Source of the DNA: JAEUJM01 sp041908445 | Lineage (GTDB): Bacteria; Actinomycetota; Acidimicrobiia; Acidimicrobiales; DATDAH01 | Assembly: GCA_041908445.1 (NCBI GenBank) | Contig: JAYRFK010000075.1 | Location: 62,001 to 126,000 of the forward strand | Direction of reading: 5' to 3' | Length of the DNA stretch: 64,000 nucleotides | Notes under the pieces: generated by a model | The model's database searches: none | Seen by the model: the letters and a program-made list of their open reading frames with translations, nothing else | What the model was told of the DNA's origin: nothing | Program-made: the position numbers and the translations under genes | Shown: positions 60,472-64,000 of the stretch, piece after piece | Layout of the letters: every line of letters begins with the position of its first letter | Numbering within the stretch: the stretch's first letter is position 1

Positions 60472-61388
60472 CGGACCACCGCCAGCGGGTCACGGCCCGG
60501 GTTCAGCCGCCCGGTCGGGTCGAGCGCCTCCTTGATGCGCCGGGCGAGGTCGACCACGGGCGCCGGCAGCTCGGGCGCCGGTGCCGGCTCGGCCCGGTGC
60601 ACGACGCCGACGCCGACCTCGGCGAGGAACGTGCCGCCGAGGTCGTCCGTGCCCTCCCCGACGGCGTGCCGGTGGGGGGGCACCGCTGGCGGCCCGTCGA
60701 CCGGCGCCAAGCCGAGGCCCGCCAGCACGACGCCCTCGGCGCCCACGTCGGCGTCGTGGCCCTCGAGCCACACCCAGGTCGTGGCCCCGTCCCACAGGAT
60801 CGCGGCAGGGCGGTAGAGCGCCGCCCGCACGGCTGCGAGGTCGGCGCCGTCGCCGGCGAACCAGCGGGCGCACGACGGCACCGGCCGCGTGCGCAGCACC
60901 ACCTCGCCGAGCAGTCCGAGCGTGCCGAGCGAGCCCACGAGCAGGCGGCACAGGTCGTAGCCGCTGACGTTCTTCACCGTGGGCCCGCCCACCTTCACGA
61001 CCCGACCCTCGGCGGAGACGTAGCGCGCCTCCAGCACGGCGTCGCGCAGGCGCCCCCGCCCCAGTCGGCCGAGACCGTCCCGCCCCACGGCCAGCACCCC
61101 GCCGACGGTGGCCCCCGGTGCGTCGGGCAGCACCGTCGTCTGCCCGGCGCCGGCCAGGGTCGCGTGCAGGTCGGCGACGGTCGTGCCCGCCCCCACCCGC
61201 ACGGTCATCTCCGCCGGTACGTGCTCGACCACGCCGACCGGGGCGCGCACGAGGCGCATCTCGTCGCCGGGCGGCGGTCCACCCACGTTCCACGTGGTGC
61301 GCCCACCCACCACGGCGACCGGTCCGTCGGCGCCAGCGGCGGCCGCCATCTCCTCGAGGCCGACGCCGGCCACCGTCGCCGTCGTCAC
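60468..61388 (-). CDS. glcE: Glycolate oxidase FAD-binding subunit GlcE
   Basis: 306 residues, FAD_binding_4 fold: VAVVGGRTTWNVGG, TTVADLHATLAGAGQ and LPDAPGATVGGVLAVG are the nucleotide-binding blocks; VKNVSGYDLCRLLVGSLGTLG is characteristic. Start GTG overlaps glcD (GTGA). Works with GlcD and GlcF to oxidise glycolate to glyoxylate. Confidence 0.92.
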   Translation of the reverse strand: MTTATVAGVGLEEMAAAAGADGPVAVVGGRTTWNVGGPPPGDEMRLVRAPVGVVEHVPAEMTVRVGAGTTVADLHATLAGAGQTTVLPDAPGATVGGVLAVGRDGLGRLGRGRLRDAVLEARYVSAEGRVVKVGGPTVKNVSGYDLCRLLVGSLGTLGLLGEVVLRTRPVPSCARWFAGDGADLAAVRAALYRPAAILWDGATTWVWLEGHDADVGAEGVVLAGLGLAPVDGPPAVPPHRHAVGEGTDDLGGTFLAEVGVGVVHRAEPAPAPELPAPVVDLARRIKEALDPTGRLNPGRDPLAVVR

Positions 61389-62851
61389 ACCCAGACCCCG
61401 TCGGGGACGTGCTGGAGGTCGGCACAGCGCGAGCCCGCCGGCAGGACCTTGGTGGGGTTGGCCAGGCCGTCGGGGTCGACCGCGTCGCGGAGCCGGGCCT
61501 GGGCGTCGAGGTCGTCCGGCCCGAACAGCAGCGGCATGAAGTCCCGCTTCTCGAGACCGATGCCGTGCTCCCCCGACAACACGCCCCCGGCGGCGAGCGA
61601 GGCGGCCACGATCTCCTCGCCGGCGGCGTGGACCCGCTCCATGGTCCCCGGGACCCGGGCGTCGAAGACGAGCAGGGGGTGCAGGTTCCCGTCGCCGGCG
61701 TGGAAGACGTTCATGACGAGCAGGTCGTGGCGGTCGGCGATGGCGTAGACCTCGGCCAGCACCTCGACCAGCCGGGACCGGGGCACGACCGTGTCGTGCA
61801 GGTAGTAGTTGGGCTTGATGCGGGCCACGGCCCCGAAGGCGGTCTTGCGGCCCTTCCAGAGCAGCGCCCGCTCGGCCTCGTCGGCGGCCACCCGCACCGT
61901 CCGGGCCCCGTGGTCCTCGAGCACCGCCACCACCGTGGCCGCGTCGGCGGCCACGCCGGCGGGCAGGCCGTCGACCTCGACGAGCAGCACCGCCGCGGCG
62001 TCGGTGGGGAACCCGGCGTGGACGAAGTCCTCCACCGCCTGGGTGATGCGCTGGTCCATCATCTCGAGCGCCGCCGGCACCACCCCCGCGGCGATGATCG
62101 CGCCCACGGCGGCGGCGGCGTCCTCGACCCGGGCGAAGTCGGCCAGCAGCGTCTGGACCGCCGGCGGGTTCGGCGTCAGGCGCACGGCGACCGCCGTGGC
62201 GATGCCGAACGTGCCCTCCGAGCCCACGAACACGCCCCGCAGGTCGAGGCCCACGTCGGCCCCCGTGCCCCCGAGCACCGTGACCGTGCCGTCCGGCAGC
62301 ACGACCTCCACCGCCAGCACGTGGGCGCTGGTGACCCCGTAGGCGAGGCAGTGCGGGCCGCCGGCGTTGTTGGCCACGTTGCCGCCAATCGAGCAGGCCT
62401 GCTGGCTCGACGGATCCGGGGCGAAGTGCAGGCCGAGCGCGGCGAGCGCCCGGGAGAGGTCGAGGTTGACCACCCCCGGCTCGACCCAGGCCACCCGCTC
62501 GACCGGGTCGACCGAGCGGATGCCCGCCAGGCGGGTCGTCGAGACCACCACCGCCCCGTCGAGTGGGACCGCCCCGCCCGCGAGGCCGGTCCCCGAGCCC
62601 CGGGCGACGAAGGCCCGGCCGTGGGCACGGGCCACCCGCACGCAGGCGGCGACCTCCTCGGTCGTGGTCGGGAAGCAGACCGCGGCGGCCACGCCGACGT
62701 CGATGGTCGAGGCGTCGCGGGCGTAGAGCGCCCGGTCGAGGGCGCCGGCGTGGACGCCGCCCTCCCCCAGCGCCTCGACGAGGTCGGCGACGAGGCGCGC
62801 CTCGGCGCTCGCGTCCCCCGCTGGGGCGTCGGCGGAGGTCGCGGCACGCAC
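61385..62851 (-). CDS. glcD: Glycolate oxidase subunit GlcD (FAD-linked)
   Basis: 488 residues. VARGSGTGLAGGAVPLDG and GGNVANNAGGPHCLAYGVT are the FAD_binding_4 signatures; the C-terminal oxidase domain ends with SGEHGIGLEKRDFM. It oxidises D-2-hydroxy acids, glycolate being usual. GTG start; CACACT (A2, T6) lies 7 bases upstream and may be a weak -10. Fifty bases separate it from the divergent gene at 62899. Confidence 0.92.
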   Translation of the reverse strand: MRAATSADAPAGDASAEARLVADLVEALGEGGVHAGALDRALYARDASTIDVGVAAAVCFPTTTEEVAACVRVARAHGRAFVARGSGTGLAGGAVPLDGAVVVSTTRLAGIRSVDPVERVAWVEPGVVNLDLSRALAALGLHFAPDPSSQQACSIGGNVANNAGGPHCLAYGVTSAHVLAVEVVLPDGTVTVLGGTGADVGLDLRGVFVGSEGTFGIATAVAVRLTPNPPAVQTLLADFARVEDAAAAVGAIIAAGVVPAALEMMDQRITQAVEDFVHAGFPTDAAAVLLVEVDGLPAGVAADAATVVAVLEDHGARTVRVAADEAERALLWKGRKTAFGAVARIKPNYYLHDTVVPRSRLVEVLAEVYAIADRHDLLVMNVFHAGDGNLHPLLVFDARVPGTMERVHAAGEEIVAASLAAGGVLSGEHGIGLEKRDFMPLLFGPDDLDAQARLRDAVDPDGLANPTKVLPAGSRCADLQHVPDGVWV

Positions 62852-62886
62852 GCTCGCCAGTGTGCCCGACCGCCGGCACCGCCCGG

Positions 62887-62892
62887 TACGGT
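62887..62892 (+). promoter_or_regulatory. -10 hexamer TACGGT, leaderless promoter of the gene at 62899
   Basis: 6-base spacer to GTG 62899; lies in the divergent space with glcD. Confidence 0.5.
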
Positions 62893-62898
62893 CGCACG

Positions 62899-63657
62899 GT
62901 GACCTCGCCGGAGGACCTCCACGAGTGGCTGTCGTTCGAAGCGGACGACGAGCACCGCACCTGGCTGTTCGACCTGACCTTCCTCACGAGCAACTGGGAC
63001 TGCATCTACGGCCGGGGCTGCCCGGGCGTGCTCACCGGCCCGGCCGCGGACCTCGACCAGGGCTGCTGCTCGTACGGCGCCCACTTCACCGGGGAGGCCG
63101 ACCGGGCCCACGTCGAGGCCCAGATCGCCCGCCTGGGCCCCGACGAGTGGCAGTTCCACGACGAGGCCGCCGCCCTCGGCGGCGCCATCCACGTGGACGA
63201 GGCGGGCGACACCGTCACCCGCCAGGCCGAGGACGCCTGCATCATGCTCAACCGCCCCGGCCACCCCGCCGGCGCCGGCTGTGCGCTCCACCAGGGCGCC
63301 CTCGCCCGTGGCGAGCGCCCGCTCGACTGGAAGCCCGAGGTGTGCTGGCAGCTCCCCCTGCGCCTGGTCGACCACGTCGACGAGAGCGGCCACGTGACCT
63401 CCACCCTCCGGGAGTGGAAGCGCCGCGACTGGGGCGACGGCGGCCAGGAGTTCCACTGGTGGTGCACCGAGGACCCCCTCGCCTTCGTCGGCGTCCGGCC
63501 CGTCTACGAGGCGCTCCGGGACGAGATCGTCGAGCTCGTGGGCGCCCCCGCCTACGACCACCTCGTGCGGGCGTTGGCCGATCGGCGGGCGGGTGTCCCG
63601 GTCCCCCACCCCGCCCGGCGGGCACGGTCGCTCGAGGTCGGCGGCCCACAACCTTAA
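62899..63657 (+). CDS. Cys-rich conserved hypothetical protein
   Basis: 252 residues. Cys clusters CIYGRGCPGV, GCCSYGAHF, ACIMLNRPGHPAGAGCALH suggest a metal or iron-sulfur site, as in DUF3109/YkgJ-like proteins, though I cannot assign it. No signal peptide. ATG-like GTG in a leaderless context. Neighbour to the AAA+ gene that follows in the same direction. Confidence 0.7.
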   Translation: MTSPEDLHEWLSFEADDEHRTWLFDLTFLTSNWDCIYGRGCPGVLTGPAADLDQGCCSYGAHFTGEADRAHVEAQIARLGPDEWQFHDEAAALGGAIHVDEAGDTVTRQAEDACIMLNRPGHPAGAGCALHQGALARGERPLDWKPEVCWQLPLRLVDHVDESGHVTSTLREWKRRDWGDGGQEFHWWCTEDPLAFVGVRPVYEALRDEIVELVGAPAYDHLVRALADRRAGVPVPHPARRARSLEVGGPQP

Positions 63658-63689
63658 GGACCGGGGGCGCACCGGCCGACGAGGAGACC

Positions 63690-64000
63690 GTGCGCTCCTT
63701 CACCGCCGCCGAGCTGCAGTCCGCCGCCGACCAGACGGGCATGTACTTCCCGACCCATGTCCTCGACCAACTGGTCGCGGCCATCGACGCCGGCAAGCAC
63801 GTGATCCTCACGGGGCCCCCGGGGACAGGCAAGACCACACTCGCCTACATGGCGGCCGAGGTCGCCCAACAGGCGATGCTGTGCACGGGCTACCTGCCGA
63901 CCACCGCGACCACCGAGTGGACGACGTTCGAGACCATCGGCGGCCTCCAGCCCACGGCGGAGGGCCTGATCTACCGGCCCGGGCTCTTCGTCGAGGCCAT
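63690..64000 (+). CDS. AAA+ ATPase (McrB/MoxR-like), 5' part only
   Basis: About 103 residues are visible. Walker A GPPGTGKTT near residue 48, preceded by the helix-rich FTAAELQSAADQTGMYFP start. The region CTGYLPTTATTEWTTFETIGG follows and resembles MoxR or McrB-type dynein-like AAA+ domains. GTG with Shine-Dalgarno GAGGAG. The gene continues beyond the window, so partners and identity cannot be decided. Confidence 0.75.
   Translation, partial: MRSFTAAELQSAADQTGMYFPTHVLDQLVAAIDAGKHVILTGPPGTGKTTLAYMAAEVAQQAMLCTGYLPTTATTEWTTFETIGGLQPTAEGLIYRPGLFVEA

Overview
The window is a very GC-rich, densely coded stretch of an actinobacterial chromosome. The Pup-proteasome system, FbiC (F420 pathway), a MarP-type protease, DUF3866 and HNH/DUF222 genes all point to Actinomycetota. 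A free-living Acidimicrobiia-like organism is my best guess, but it is an inference and I cannot place it further. I found no rRNA, tRNA, CRISPR array, insertion sequence or phage. No gap between genes exceeds about 300 bases. Neighbouring genes often share 4-base GTGA or ATGA stop/start overlaps, and I used these to choose many starts.

Layout. (a) 1-7.9 kb, minus strand: a two-repeat ThyX-like protein (cut by the window edge), an M20 amidohydrolase, a shortened diacylglycerol-kinase-like protein, helY, tatC, tatB and two small genes. (b) 8-24 kb: the Pup-proteasome neighbourhood (lepB, pafC, pafB, DUF3866, pafA, prcA, prcB, a Tat-exported PhoX-like protein, pup, dop, mpa), a ferredoxin, marP, trmI, a TtuA-like tRNA thiolase and a ubiquitin-like sulfur carrier. 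Gene order follows the Mycobacterium tuberculosis helY-tat-paf-prc-pup-dop-mpa-trmI order with a few insertions. (c) 24-34.3 kb: small membrane proteins, a LON-domain protein, then a tightly coupled seven-gene minus-strand operon: ADP-forming acyl-CoA synthetase beta and alpha, a DD-carboxypeptidase, two GT39-like membrane glycosyltransferases and two GNAT-like acyltransferases. (d) 34.4-46.9 kb, mostly plus strand: two sulfatase-superfamily proteins with a TetR regulator, nagA, a FIST protein, pentose-phosphate genes (tkt, tal, pgl) and TerC. (e) 46.7-50.1 kb, minus: a thiamine-precursor ABC transporter operon behind a TPP riboswitch. (f) 50.1-53.8 kb, plus: fbiC, a LOG-family protein and a small ORF. 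(g) 53.8-58.6 kb: two DUF6174 lipoprotein paralogues around an HNH/DUF222 gene, and a HAD protein. (h) 58.6-64 kb: nested palindromic repeats, the glycolate oxidase operon glcD-glcE-glcF with a perfect 21-bp inverted repeat inside glcF, a Cys-rich conserved protein and the start of an AAA+ ATPase.

The most striking regulatory pattern is that about fifteen transcription-unit heads carry a TANNNT hexamer exactly 6-8 bases upstream of an ATG or GTG. There is usually no Shine-Dalgarno, which implies widespread leaderless mRNAs. This includes a ten-codon leader ORF whose stop overlaps the pgl start. Other points worth a second look are the in-frame palindrome in glcF, the nested palindromes at 58.6-58.8 kb, the sulfur carrier ending GGAA next to its thiolase, and the acyl-CoA/glycosyltransferase/acyltransferase operon.
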